From JBFGCT01 sp963825565 (GTDB lineage: Bacteria > Actinomycetota > Acidimicrobiia > Acidimicrobiales > Ilumatobacteraceae), in the NCBI GenBank assembly GCA_963825565.1, contig CAWGTW010000011.1:148055-212054 (forward strand): a DNA stretch of 64,000 bases. The letters are read 5' to 3'. Position 1 is the first letter of the stretch. Every line of letters begins with the position of its first letter. Of the stretch, positions 7,308 to 18,200 are shown piece after piece. Made by a program: the position numbers and the translations under genes. A model generated the notes under the pieces. That model saw only the letters and a program-made list of their open reading frames with translations, ran no database searches and was not told the DNA's origin.

Positions 7308-10300
7308 TTACTTCGTGCTGACGATCTGGAGCCAGACGTCCTTGGTCTTGGCCCGCTTCTTCAACGCACTCATCGTCGTGGTCTTGCCATCCGCGATGAA
7401 CTTGGTCTTGCTGACAGCACCACCGGCGCGGCGGTTCGTCGACGCATCGAGCGGCCACAGGTTCTCGAACCGGTCCTCGCCACCGGTCTGGATCTCGAGC
7501 ACATGGTCGCCATCGAGGTTCTCGGAGCTGGCGCGGAATCCGAACGGCTCGAACCGGGTGTTGATCTTGCCGCCGCCCGGCGTGCCGCCAGGATCCTGCT
7601 TCGGCAGTTGGAACGTCGTCCCCTTCTGCAGCCGGAAGCGTCCTCGAATGCCGACATCGCCTTTGGAGTCTCCGGGCAGCGAGGTCGTTGCGTCGGGTCG
7701 GATCTGGCGAATCGGAGAATCGGTCTTGTCCCATGCTTCGCCGCCGAGCGCTTCGGTCACCGCCGATTCTCCCGCCTTGAGTGTGGCCTGCGGCAGGTGC
7801 TTCTCGGTCCGCGGCCCGATCCAGATCGCCGGGTACCGGTCGTAGGCGGGCTTCGGCCACGCCATCGGATACGGGTTTTCCTTCGTACCCAGATCGGTCG
7901 GGAAGATCCGCGAGAGGATCGCGGCAAGTGAGCCGAGCTCCTGCTGGATCTTGGTCTTGAGCGGCTTGGTCAGCTTGCCCATCTGGTAGTCGCTGAGCCC
8001 GGGCTTCTTGCGAGTGGTATCGAGCTCCACTTCGAGGCGCCCGACCTCGCTGACGTGCTCGCGGGCGTTGTTGACATCCTTGCGGTTGCTGTCGTCTTCG
8101 ATCTCCTTGAGCCGGGTCTCGATCGTGGTCGGCGTGCTGGCCACCATCAGCTTCGCTCGCGGGAGCTTGCCGCGGAACGACAGGGTGTGCGTCTCCTTGC
8201 CCGCCCTGAAGGTCCGCTTCGGGAACACGAACGCCGCCAGTTTCTGAGCGCCCTTCTTGACGGCCGTCTTGGCCTTGCCGAAGGCGCCCTTCGCCTTTGC
8301 CGCGAGCTTCTTGGCCGCCTTGGCGACCGTATCGATCACCTTGTCGACCACCTTGTCGATCGGTCTGCGGATCCGTTTGATGATCTTCATCACGGTGTTG
8401 CCGATCCCGGACAGGCCGATCAGCCGGGCGAGGAACGCCAGGATGATCGGGATGGTCATCGCCATCCCCTTCTCGACCGCCTTGGCCGCAGCTGACAGCC
8501 GTCCCATCGCGATGTCACCGATCGAGTCGAACACCGTCTTCACGAACTCGATGATGCGGCTCATGTTCTCGACGAAGAACATGACGACGTTGTAGATCGC
8601 GATGATCGCCTGGACGATCGCTCCGGCCGGATTGAGGAAGCTGACGAGCTTGATCACCGCCTGCTTCACGAGTTCGACGATGACCCAGTTGCGGATGCCT
8701 TCGATCACCTTCCGCTTGATGTCGGCCGCCTTCTCCTTGATCATCTCCCAGAGCGCCATCGGCCCCTCGACGATCAGGCGCTTGACGACAGCAACGCTCG
8801 TCTCGGCGACCTTCACGACCTTCTCGCCGACTCGTGCCACGAGCTTCTTGCGGATGCGGTCCCATGTCAGCCCGAGGATCTGCAGCACGAGGTCGAGGAT
8901 TCCCCTGAGGTCCCATCTCGCCGGGAGCTTGATCGGCACGTCGGCCATCGCGCCGGTGAGCCAGCTGATCAAGCCACCGATCAGGTGCTGCTTGATGTTG
9001 GTGACGAAGAGCCCGATGCCCCGCTTGACCGCGGTGACGATGTTGCCGATGAAGGCGATCGGGTCGGTCACGATCTTCTTGATGACCGTCTTGCCCTTGT
9101 TGATGATCCCCATCAACTGCTCGGCCGAGTACCCGGCCTTCTTCAACGCCCACTTGAAGAACTTGATCATCGCGTCGAGGAGCAGGTTCCCGAGCTTCGA
9201 GACGAGGCCCGACATCTCCTCCTTCATCTTCTCGATCTTCTTGTCGATCGCCGCAATCGCCGCCTCGCGCTTGTCGGCGAGCTTCTTCTTGAGTGCCTGC
9301 TCCTGTTCGCTGATGTCTTTGTCGAGGGCGTCGAGCTTTCCCTTGACGTCGTTCAACGCCTGCGTGCCGGCCGCGCGCAGCTTCGGACCCAGCCCGTCGA
9401 CGAACGTCTGGATCCGCTGGCGGGCCTTGGTCACCAGGTCCCGACACTCCTGCACGACGCGCTTGGACTCCGCGGTGATCGTCTTGACGCTGGCGTCGAT
9501 CGACGTGACGAACGTGGCCCGCTCCGAATCGAAGATCTCCTTGACCTCCGGGAGCTTGTCCATCCCGAACAACTTGTCCTTCAGCCACTTCGCCGACCCG
9601 GTCAGCCACCCGCTGTACCGGCGGTCCTTGAACGCGTCCATGCGGCGCTTGACGTTGTTCTCGAACGCGGTCGTGGCCTGCTTCTGCGCGGTGTCGAAGT
9701 CGGCCAGCGAGCGCCTTTCGAGATCGGCCAACTTCGCCTTGACCGCGTCGTTGGCCACCTTGTAGATCCCGTTGATCTTGTCGGTGACCGCCTGCCGTTC
9801 GAGCTCGAGCTTCGACTTCGCCTTCTGTTGATCGTCCCTCGCCCCGACGAGACCCTTGCGGCGCTTGTTGCGCATCTCCGCCTTCGCGCCCACCTCTTCC
9901 TTGCGCAGGTCGGCGGCGACCTTGGCCTTCTGCTCCTGCTCGAGGACCTTGACCTCGCGCGGGCCGGACTTGGCCTTGCTCTTGATCGACCCGCGCGCCT
10001 CGCGAGCTTCGGCGAGCTCGCCTTCGTCAACCATGTCGAGCTGCTCGTCCTTGATCCCTTCCTTGGCCATCGCGTCGTCCGAGCCGGCCTCGAACTCGCT
10101 CAGGTCGGTGTGCTCGGCCTTGACCTCCCCGACCACGCCCTCGCCGGCACCGACAGCAGCGGTTTCCGTCGGCTCCTCGATCGCCGGCATCGTCTCGGGG
10201 GGCACGGGCGGCTTCGGCTCCGGAGGTGTCTCGATCTGCTGGTAGGTCGTGCGCACATCGTCGGTGTCGGCCGAGACGGTCTTCATGACCGCCTCGCCGA

Positions 10301-12014
10301 CGACGGTTCCGCGGCCGTCCTCCTTGAAGTCGTCCATGTCCTCGAGGGACTTCGGGACCGCGCGTTGGAGTGCTGCGTCGAAGCTCTGCTTCGTCGCTGC
10401 TTCGTTCGGCTCCGGCGCGGGGGCACGCTCGACGGTTTCGACCTGGCTGGCCTTGGCCCGCGAGGCGCCTTCCTCGGACGGAGCGATGACGGCTTTCTCC
10501 GCCTCGCCGACCTTGGTCTCTGCCGGCGTCTTCTGCTTCTCGTTGGCGGCGAGCACACCGATCGCCTGGCGCCGCGACTTGAACGTTGCCGCGGTGGTCT
10601 GCTTCAGGAACTTGCCGACCGCACCGATGCCGCCCACGGGTGGCTTCTTCGCCGCCTCGGCGGGGCCGGCACGATCCGATGTGTCCTCCGCCTCACCCTT
10701 GGCTGCGGTCCCGTCATCCGCGGCCGAGGCCTCCCCGCCTGCGTCCTCCTCACCCCTGGCCGTCTCGCTCGACGCTTCGGCAGCCGGAGCAGCTCCCTCC
10801 CCCTCTGCGGTCGCGGACTCGGCGGACGCTGCGGGCGGCGGCATCATCGCATCGGCCGGCAAGTCGGCCTCCGCCGACTGCTGAACGCCGGCCAGGGCGG
10901 GTGACGCCTCCGCCTGAGCCGGTGCCGCGGGCTCTGGCACGGGCGCGGCTTCGTCCGGCGTGACGGTCGGCGTCGGCGTCGACCCGGCCGGTCCGGGTCC
11001 CGCGCCTGCGGTGTCCTGGTGGGCTGCACCCTGCTGAACGACGTGGGTCAACTCGTGGGCCAGGAGCCGGCTGCCGCGGGCGGTGCCCGGTTCGTACTTG
11101 CCGCTGTTGAAGAAGACGTTGCGACCGATCGTGAACGCGTGCGCCTTCAGCCGGCGGCTCAGCTCCGCCGCCTTGCTGCCGGTGTGGATCCGCACCGTCC
11201 CGAAGTCGGCACCGAAGCTCTGCTCCATCTCGGCCCGCGTCGCCCTGTCGAGCGGTGTGCCCTTGCCTTCCTCGGCGGCCAGCTCGCGATCGAGCGGCGC
11301 GGCCTCGGCCGGCTTCGATCGGGTGGATGTCGACATCGCGGCGTCCGTGCTGGCCCGACGCTGCACGTCGCGATCCACCGACGCCGCAGGCTCCTCCTCC
11401 TCCGCCTCGCGATCCACCGACGCCGCAGGCTCCTCCTCCGCCTCGCGATCCACCGACGCCGCAGGCTCCTCCCGCTCGGCCTCGCGATCCACCGACGCCG
11501 CAGGCTCCTCCCGCTCGGCCTCGCGATCCACCGACGCCTCAGGCTCCTCCCGCTCCGCCTCGCGATCCACCGACGCCTCAGGCTCCTCCCGCTCCGCCTC
11601 GCGATCCACCGACGCCTCAGGCTCCTCCCGCTCCGCCTCGCGATCCACCGACGCCTCAGGCTCCTCCCGCTCCGCCTCGCGATCCACCGACGCCTCAGGC
11701 TCCTCCTCCTCCGCCTCGCGATCCACCGACGCCTCAGGCTCCTCCTCCTCCGCCTCGCGATCCACCGAGAGCTGCGGGGTCCGGTCGGCCATCCGGCTGA
11801 TCGACGGGGCGACCGGTCCGGCAGCAGTCGTGCTGGCGTGGACCGGAACACTGACTGCGCGCGATGCCACCACATCGGCAACACGGTCGGCTTCCTGCTC
11901 GCGCGCGTCGCCCGTTCGGCTCACACGGAGCTTGCGCTGCACTCGGGCGGCAGCCGCCCGCGACCGCGCGACGGTCGACTCCGATTGTGGCGGAGCCTGG
12001 GTGGCCGCGCCCAT
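7308..12014 (-). CDS. eCIS-associated DUF4157 protein with HNH-like C-terminus (candidate payload)
   Basis: A 1568-residue protein, last gene of the eCIS operon. Layout: basic N-terminus with REQEADRVADVV; a 13-residue acidic repeat array (about 82-214); a DUF4157 domain (about 245-330) with the zincin-like HELTHVVQQ; a low-complexity Ala/Glu/Pro linker (to about 480); a long helical Lys-rich region with hydrophobic helices near 1130-1230; and a C-terminal domain (about 1480-1568) containing DGDHVLEIQTGG, NLWPLD and a following Asn. That spacing resembles a His-Me-finger/HNH nuclease. DUF4157 proteins are known as frequent eCIS cargo. Inference: the N-terminal part is for loading and the middle for membrane passage, with a C-terminal toxin. 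An immunity gene is not evident. Confidence 0.75.
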   Translation of the reverse strand: MGAATQAPPQSESTVARSRAAAARVQRKLRVSRTGDAREQEADRVADVVASRAVSVPVHASTTAAGPVAPSISRMADRTPQLSVDREAEEEEPEASVDREAEEEEPEASVDREAEREEPEASVDREAEREEPEASVDREAEREEPEASVDREAEREEPEASVDREAEREEPAASVDREAEREEPAASVDREAEEEPAASVDREAEEEEPAASVDRDVQRRASTDAAMSTSTRSKPAEAAPLDRELAAEEGKGTPLDRATRAEMEQSFGADFGTVRIHTGSKAAELSRRLKAHAFTIGRNVFFNSGKYEPGTARGSRLLAHELTHVVQQGAAHQDTAGAGPGPAGSTPTPTVTPDEAAPVPEPAAPAQAEASPALAGVQQSAEADLPADAMMPPPAASAESATAEGEGAAPAAEASSETARGEEDAGGEASAADDGTAAKGEAEDTSDRAGPAEAAKKPPVGGIGAVGKFLKQTTAATFKSRRQAIGVLAANEKQKTPAETKVGEAEKAVIAPSEEGASRAKASQVETVERAPAPEPNEAATKQSFDAALQRAVPKSLEDMDDFKEDGRGTVVGEAVMKTVSADTDDVRTTYQQIETPPEPKPPVPPETMPAIEEPTETAAVGAGEGVVGEVKAEHTDLSEFEAGSDDAMAKEGIKDEQLDMVDEGELAEAREARGSIKSKAKSGPREVKVLEQEQKAKVAADLRKEEVGAKAEMRNKRRKGLVGARDDQQKAKSKLELERQAVTDKINGIYKVANDAVKAKLADLERRSLADFDTAQKQATTAFENNVKRRMDAFKDRRYSGWLTGSAKWLKDKLFGMDKLPEVKEIFDSERATFVTSIDASVKTITAESKRVVQECRDLVTKARQRIQTFVDGLGPKLRAAGTQALNDVKGKLDALDKDISEQEQALKKKLADKREAAIAAIDKKIEKMKEEMSGLVSKLGNLLLDAMIKFFKWALKKAGYSAEQLMGIINKGKTVIKKIVTDPIAFIGNIVTAVKRGIGLFVTNIKQHLIGGLISWLTGAMADVPIKLPARWDLRGILDLVLQILGLTWDRIRKKLVARVGEKVVKVAETSVAVVKRLIVEGPMALWEMIKEKAADIKRKVIEGIRNWVIVELVKQAVIKLVSFLNPAGAIVQAIIAIYNVVMFFVENMSRIIEFVKTVFDSIGDIAMGRLSAAAKAVEKGMAMTIPIILAFLARLIGLSGIGNTVMKIIKRIRRPIDKVVDKVIDTVAKAAKKLAAKAKGAFGKAKTAVKKGAQKLAAFVFPKRTFRAGKETHTLSFRGKLPRAKLMVASTPTTIETRLKEIEDDSNRKDVNNAREHVSEVGRLEVELDTTRKKPGLSDYQMGKLTKPLKTKIQQELGSLAAILSRIFPTDLGTKENPYPMAWPKPAYDRYPAIWIGPRTEKHLPQATLKAGESAVTEALGGEAWDKTDSPIRQIRPDATTSLPGDSKGDVGIRGRFRLQKGTTFQLPKQDPGGTPGGGKINTRFEPFGFRASSENLDGDHVLEIQTGGEDRFENLWPLDASTNRRAGGAVSKTKFIADGKTTTMSALKKRAKTKDVWLQIVSTK
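11371..11769. repeat. 39-bp in-frame tandem repeat array
   Basis: About ten near-identical 39-base units (one shortened to 36 bases) within the DUF4157 gene. They encode SVDREAE(R/E)EEP(E/A)A. Nucleotide identity between units is very high and variants are grouped, indicating recent expansion. No spacers separate them. Copy number is expected to vary between strains. Confidence 0.9.
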
Positions 12015-12054
12015 CAGACGGCCCCTCCGAGCACGCGACGTCGCCGGATGACGA

Positions 12055-13410
12055 TCACAACGTCTTGCCGTCCTTCTGGAGTTCGCGGCGGATGCCGGCG
12101 AGCACGTCGCTCCGTCTGAGCACCTTGGAGTCCTCGCTCAGCGCCATCAACGAGGCGTACCGAACGACGTTCATGATCGCGCCTCCCGTCAGCTCGTACT
12201 CACGGGCGAGTTCACCGAGGTCGAGCCCGTCCCCCAGCTCGGACTGTGGCGAGAACGACGCCCGCCACAGCGCCTCGCGCGCCGTCGGATCGGGCACCGG
12301 GAAGTGCACGATCGACTGGAACCGGCGGTTGAACGCGTCGTCGATCAGGCTGCGGAAGTTGGATGCCAGGATGACGACACCGGAGAAGTCCTCGATCCGC
12401 TGGAGCAGGTACGAGACCTCCTGGTTGGCGTATCGATCGTGTGCGTTGCCGACGTTGGTGCGCTTGCCGAAGAGCGCATCGGCCTCGTCGAAGAAGAGGA
12501 TGCACTCCATGTTCTCGGCGCGATCGAACACCCGTTCCAAGTTCTTCTCGGTTTCGCCGATGTATTTCGAGACCACGCTGGCGAGCGCGATGCGATACAC
12601 GTCGCGGTCGACCCGCTTCCCGAGCAGGGTCGCAGTCAACGTCTTGCCGGTTCCAGGGGGTCCGTAGAACAAGCACTTGTACCCCGGCCGCAGCCGGCGC
12701 CCGAGGCCCCAGTCGTCCATCAACGCCCGCTCGTGACGAACCCATGCTTCGAGTTCGCGGAGCTGATCGAGCGTCGACGGCGGCAGGACGAGATCTCCCC
12801 ACTCCATCTCCGTCGAGATCAACTTGGCAGGGAAGTCACGGCTGTAGTCCGGCTTGCGCAGCGTCCCGGTCGTCAGGTAGTCGATGATCTCGTCGGCCAG
12901 CACGAGCTGACCGCTGACCAGCGGTTCACCGGGCGGCGCCGACTCGAGCCGGAGGATGTCGTGCCGTGCGAAGAAGTGCTCCCGGTCGAAGAGCTTCTGG
13001 CATTCCATGCGCCGTGCGAGGTCGTTGCCGGCGAGTAGGAACTGGACGGTCTCCCCGGTCGGCAGAAACCCGCCGTGCATCCGCCCATTGACCCCTCCGA
13101 ACTCGGTGAACCCGCGGCCACTCGACCCGCTCAGCCCGAAGAAGGGATCGAGCAACTCGGGACGAAGGTGAGGCGCCAGCGCCAGGACGACCACGAGCCG
13201 TTCGGCCGGTTCGAGCTCGTAGTGAGCGACGAAGCTGGCGTAGATCGACCCGTCGTGTCCCACCGAGGGAGGGGGACGGTCGGCGAGCGACCGGACCGCC
13301 GGACCATCGACATCGGCGATCCGAGCAGCGATGACGTCCGCCAGCCAGCGCAGATCGCCGTCGAGCGCAGCCGCGTTCGCAGCCGCGGGATCGATGCTGT
13401 CCCTGCTCAC
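12055..13410 (-). CDS. AAA+ ATPase of the eCIS (Afp15/PVC15-like)
   Basis: A 451-residue protein. Walker A (GPPGTGKT) is at about 250-257 and Walker B (ILFFDEAD) near 303-310. Sensor-region residues follow in VVILASNFRSLIDDAFNRRF, with arginine-finger candidates. The N-terminal half (about 15-200) is a helical adaptor region as in Afp15-type proteins. The start is a GTG at 13410 inside the stop of the tape-measure gene (GTGA), so they are translationally coupled. In Afp/PVC the ATPase is needed for assembly or loading; unlike ClpV of type VI secretion it is not known to recycle sheaths. It is intact, with all expected motifs. Confidence 0.92.
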   Translation of the reverse strand: MSRDSIDPAAANAAALDGDLRWLADVIAARIADVDGPAVRSLADRPPPSVGHDGSIYASFVAHYELEPAERLVVVLALAPHLRPELLDPFFGLSGSSGRGFTEFGGVNGRMHGGFLPTGETVQFLLAGNDLARRMECQKLFDREHFFARHDILRLESAPPGEPLVSGQLVLADEIIDYLTTGTLRKPDYSRDFPAKLISTEMEWGDLVLPPSTLDQLRELEAWVRHERALMDDWGLGRRLRPGYKCLFYGPPGTGKTLTATLLGKRVDRDVYRIALASVVSKYIGETEKNLERVFDRAENMECILFFDEADALFGKRTNVGNAHDRYANQEVSYLLQRIEDFSGVVILASNFRSLIDDAFNRRFQSIVHFPVPDPTAREALWRASFSPQSELGDGLDLGELAREYELTGGAIMNVVRYASLMALSEDSKVLRRSDVLAGIRRELQKDGKTL

Positions 13411-15224
13411 CACTCGACCATCACCACCTCGTCGATCCATGGCAGCGCGATCACACCGACGCCCCACGGAAGTCGATCGAGCAGGACGTCGAAGGCGCTC
13501 CGAGGCACCAGCAGCGTCCACCCCATCGCCTCGAGCGAGAGCCGCCCCTCCCGTTGCAGGAACGTCGAGCGAAGCCCATCGGCCGACGTGCTGCCGAGTG
13601 CTCCCCAACGTTCGATCACCGAGACGAGCAACTCGTCGACCTCGGCCCGTTCAATGTCGGTCGGGTCGAGCTCTGCGGCAAGCGTCTCGTCGAGCGGCCA
13701 CCCGCACAGCAGCTTGTTCAGCGGGAGGTCCTGTTCCGGGCAGTCGGTCGATCCGGTGACGGCGTACTGCAGCAGGAGCACTCCGCGCTCCTGCGCCGCA
13801 CGGTCGCGGAACCGGCGATGCTCGAGGAGACCGGAATTGCCGAAGAACGACACGAGGAACGGCCACAGCAGCACGAGCCCGGCATTGCCGACGTAGATGG
13901 CATCCCCGGCGCCGAGTCGGGCTGCTGGGATTCGGTCGCCGTCGATCGAAGCTCCCCCAGGCGCAGCACCGAGCCGCTGCTCCTCGGCTGGGTCGACGAT
14001 GCCCGTGTCCGCGACATCGGTCGGCCGAGCGATGTCGGTCGGCGCCGCCGGCCGGTCGGCGCGGCCGTCGTCGGCGGTCGGCGCTGGCTGCTCGTCCTGG
14101 GCGGTCGCTGCGTCGGGTGGAGCGCTCGGGAGCACCTCCGAGGACCCCTCGGGTCGGACCGATCGCGGTTGCTCGGGGCGAGCTGGGCTGTCAGCGTCAC
14201 GCACCGCCGCTGGGTGATCGCCGCTGACATCGCCGCCCGCATCTCGCGGCGACCGCTCCGCAACGAACGAATCGGTGATGCTGCGGGGCGCGGCTCCTCC
14301 CCCGGGAGCGGGCGCTCCGCTCCCCGGACGGTCGGGTTCGGTCGTGACTGCAGCGTCGGGCGCGGTCGGGGGTCTGCCCGACTCGACCGCCGGCGTGCCG
14401 TCCGCCCTCGACCTCGCCCCCAGCCACGCCAGCACGGCGGGCGGCAGTGACGGATCGCCTGCTGACAACCACCGATCGAGGTCGTCAGCCGCAGGCGACG
14501 CGGTGGAAACGAGCAGATGGTCGAGCAGCGAAGCGACCGACGCACGGTCCGCTGAGCGCAACCACAGCAACGCCCGCGTCCGGATCTCGCGTGCCGCAGC
14601 CGCATCGGGGGACGCTGTCGTGACCAACCCGATCCAGCCGTCGATCGCGTCGGTGATGTCGTCGGCACCGTCGGACACGAGCAACTCGACGGTCGATCGG
14701 TATGTCTCGCGCGAGAACTGCGCGACCAGCCGTTCCACCGCCGCGGCACCGGAGCGGCGCACGAGCCTGCCGACGTCCTCCGGTCGGGATTCGGTCAGCT
14801 CGCGGAACAACCGCTCGGGGTCGGCGCGCGACGGGGCGGACGCGTACCACGGCATCACCCCGCGATCGAGGAAGTCGGCGATCGTCCCGAGCGGGCCCGA
14901 CGATGGTTCCACGGACTCGACCGTCGGCCGGCCGGTCGTGCGGGCCTGATCGAGCAAGGGGGGAAGAAGGGTCCGGAGCTCGTCCTCGAGGCGATCGGCG
15001 AGGTGCGAAGCGATCGACTCGGGCGCGATCCAGCCGACATCGACGACGAGACGATCGAGACGCACTACTTCGTCCTCGGCCACCAACGAGCTGAACAATT
15101 CCTCGAGCATCGGCACCACGGCGCGCTCGTGGACGTCCTCGACGGCCGACATCGCTCGTTGCGCGGCAAGGTCGGTCGGTGCGCTCACCTCGAGGGTCTG
15201 GACCTGGATCACGTGGTTCTGCAC
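13407..15224 (-). CDS. Contractile injection system tape-measure protein (Afp14-like, CIS_TMP)
   Basis: A 605-residue protein. The N-terminal 70 residues (IQVQTLEV...VVPMLEELF...VRLDRLVVDVG) and the C-terminal 160 residues (NAGLVLLWPFL, LLQYAVTG, LNKLLCGWPL, FLQREG, LPWGVGVIALPW) both match the family of injection-system tape-measure proteins. The centre (about 280-430) is an Ala/Pro/Asp/Arg-rich disordered linker. In Afp14 this protein sets tube length. The protein is short for a ruler, so the expected particle is short unless the middle counts as extended chain. It follows the 1034-residue unknown by 24 bases and overlaps the ATPase gene. Confidence 0.9.
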   Translation of the reverse strand: MQNHVIQVQTLEVSAPTDLAAQRAMSAVEDVHERAVVPMLEELFSSLVAEDEVVRLDRLVVDVGWIAPESIASHLADRLEDELRTLLPPLLDQARTTGRPTVESVEPSSGPLGTIADFLDRGVMPWYASAPSRADPERLFRELTESRPEDVGRLVRRSGAAAVERLVAQFSRETYRSTVELLVSDGADDITDAIDGWIGLVTTASPDAAAAREIRTRALLWLRSADRASVASLLDHLLVSTASPAADDLDRWLSAGDPSLPPAVLAWLGARSRADGTPAVESGRPPTAPDAAVTTEPDRPGSGAPAPGGGAAPRSITDSFVAERSPRDAGGDVSGDHPAAVRDADSPARPEQPRSVRPEGSSEVLPSAPPDAATAQDEQPAPTADDGRADRPAAPTDIARPTDVADTGIVDPAEEQRLGAAPGGASIDGDRIPAARLGAGDAIYVGNAGLVLLWPFLVSFFGNSGLLEHRRFRDRAAQERGVLLLQYAVTGSTDCPEQDLPLNKLLCGWPLDETLAAELDPTDIERAEVDELLVSVIERWGALGSTSADGLRSTFLQREGRLSLEAMGWTLLVPRSAFDVLLDRLPWGVGVIALPWIDEVVMVEW

Positions 15225-15248
15225 GTCGCGCTCTCTCCCGTTCGCCGC

Positions 15249-18200
15249 TTACGGCAACTCGATCCGCACATCCTTCAACCCGTCGCCGGCTGCGATCTCG
15301 ACGCGAACCGGCGGCACCCGTTTCTCCGGATCCCGGACGAAGTAGACGCCGGGTTCCAGACCGGCGAGCTCGAACGCACCGCGCGCATCACCGACGACAT
15401 TCGTGAACGGCGCCATGCGCGGCCCGCGGGCGATGTCGAGGACGACACCCGAGGCCCGGCCGGCTCCGATGTTCACGGTGCCACGGATGCCGGGACCCCG
15501 CTCCCCGAAGACGAGTGACCCGTCGACGGTCGTACCCGGGCGCACCTCGACGGTGCGCCTGGTCGTCGCATTCCGATCGATACGCCCACTGACCACGTGC
15601 CGCCCCGGTTGCACCTCGAAGACGAACTCGGGATCGGCAGTCTGCTCCTGCTCGCCGTCATCCACCCAGACCAACGCCTGCGTCGGCCGACCGTCGAGGG
15701 TGACCGTGCCGACGATGGTCCCCCGTTCGGGTGCTGGCTCCGGTTCGGGTTCCGGAACGATCGCCTCCGGTCGCTGCAAGATGACGACGACACCGCGGTC
15801 GGACCCGCACCTGTGAGCGAGCTCGTAGGAGAACCGATCGATCGCGCCGGGGATCGGGCCGTCGATCTGGTACCGGACCCGTCCCTCCTCGATCAGCTCG
15901 ACGCGACCGCCCAGCTCCGACTCCTCCTCGGGCTTGACCTCGACCGCTCGGCCGGTCGGCTCGTCGATGTCGCAGTCGTTGGCGAGCACGTCGATCACGA
16001 ACGACAGCTCAGCCCGATCCGCCTCGACGAGATCGACGACCACGACGTCGACGTGGGCGATCGGCGGGAGACAGAGGTCGTCGACATCGACGGGGCAGCA
16101 GCACGGCACCCTGCCCGCCAAGCTGAAGTCACCAACCACCTCGCCGTCATCGCACACGAGGACGAAGGTGCCGCCCTGCGCGACCCCGGCGAGATGCTCG
16201 AGACCGGGCGCCCGCCGCGCGTAGTCCGCGAGCACCGCCGCCCCGCGAGCGCGGACCTCCTCGTAACACGCGGACACCGCATCCAACGCGGGTCGGGTGC
16301 AGGCGAGCTGGTTCGACAGTCCGGCGATGCCGGCGCGGAGCGCTGCGAACTGATCGACGTGCTCGTCCGCACGACTGCTCGCGGCGGCGATCACGGTCGA
16401 CCCGCTCGCCAGGAGGTCGAGGGCGGCGAGATCGGCGGCGAGGGTCACGAAGCGAGCCTTGAACGTCGCATGGTTGAACCCGCACAGCGCCTTGGGGAGC
16501 TCGTGCAGCATGCCCCCCGCCGAGTGACGGAGTCGCTCCGCCGACAGTACGAGCGTCGCCCAGTCCAGCCCCGAGACGACCGCGCCCTCGGGGGGCGCTT
16601 CCAGGATGTCAGGTCCGGGCAGCCTGCTGAGCAGCCCCTCGATCGCCCCGAGCGTGCAGAGCAGCTCGGCGCGGGCGACCAGATAGTCGGCCTCGAGGTG
16701 GCCCGTGTCGCACAGCAGCGGCCGGCGACACCGCCGTTCCCGCCACGCTGGGATCAGGTCTCCCGACGCCGCGTCCTGCGCCGCGTCGAGCTCCTCGAGC
16801 AAGCCGGCCACGATCCTGCTCGTCCCCACGACATCGATGTCCGCCGACCAGAGCTCGCGGAATCGTGCCCAGAAGCTTCGCCACAGCTGGTCTGCTCCTC
16901 GCAGTACGTCGAGCGCACCGACCACGTCGTCGGTCTCGGTCTCGTCGATCGCGTCGACCGACAGCGGGACGAGCTCGAACTCCACGTTGTGCTGACGGCG
17001 CAGGCCGACGATCTCGTCCGCTGCCTCGTCACACCCCATGCCGACGTGGCCCTCGATGCGGATCAACGAGCTCCTCGAGTAGTCGTAGTCCACGTCGGCG
17101 AGCTCGCCGTCACCGGCTCCCCAGACGGTCACCGCGGTGCAGCACGTCGTCGGATGCCACAGCTCCACGAGTTCCTTGGTTCGCTTGTAGAAGAAGGGGA
17201 GCGCGCGGTGCCCCAGTGGCGACCGCTCGGTCTGGCTCGGTGTGAGCCGGACCTCTCCTCGCCCGGCCTCCTCGCCGAACGACACCGCCCGGCCCATCGC
17301 CCCGATGCGGTCGAAGAGCTGACGGACGCGCCGACGGTCGCCCTCGGCGACATCGCGCACCGGCGACGCCGACCAGTGGTGCCGGTAGCCCTCGGCCCCA
17401 CCGATCGCCCCGAGAAGCAGGTGGCGCGGATGATCGGTGGCGGGTGCGCACGTCCCGACGAGCTCGCAGGCAGCGGTGACCATCTCGTCGTGGGCGGTCG
17501 CCAGATCCTTGACGAAGTCGTAGGCGTACTGTCGCTGCGTGCCGTCCGCTTCGACGCCTGCGATCGCGTCCCGTACCGCGTCCGCCCCGTTCGATCCGAT
17601 CCCGAGGTAGGGACCGTAACGGTCGAACGCCTCGCCGATCGCCTCGGCGAGATCGTCAGCCACCTCGCGGACGAGCCGTGCGTACGCGTCGGCGAGCGCG
17701 CTCGCATCGTCGATGTCGGTGGGCGGGAGCACCGTGTGCAGCCGCCTGATGGCGAGCGGCGCAGGCCGTTCGTGTCGACACTCGACCAACGCGGTGAGAT
17801 CGCCCTGGTCGAGCAGCAGCACCCGCGGCTCGTGCACCACGTTGCGGCCCTCGTTGTCGCAGTCGGTCACCAGGCACGAGTCGAGCTCGACCGACGTCCG
17901 CTCCAGGTAGATCGCCACCACCTTGCCGGTCAGGACGACGTTGGTGAGCTTCCTCGCGTCGGACGGCTTCTCGCCACCGGGCCAGTCGCCCGAGTCGAGC
18001 AGCTCGACGAGCTTGAGTTGGCCGGCCAGGTCGCCGCTGTGCTGCCATGGCTCGTACGCGGGCGTCCCGAACTCATCATGTTCCGGGTCGACGTAGGGCC
18101 GGTAGTGATCGTAGGAGGCGCGTTCGACGACGTCGATCAGGTGGCCATCGGACGTGACGCCGAAGCCGGGTCCGACGTCGACGACGAGTGCCGACCGTTC

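Noticed and set aside
11371..11769. CRISPR-like array of 39-base repeats
   Set aside because: Units are contiguous with no spacers and stay in frame inside a large gene; it is a protein-coding tandem repeat.
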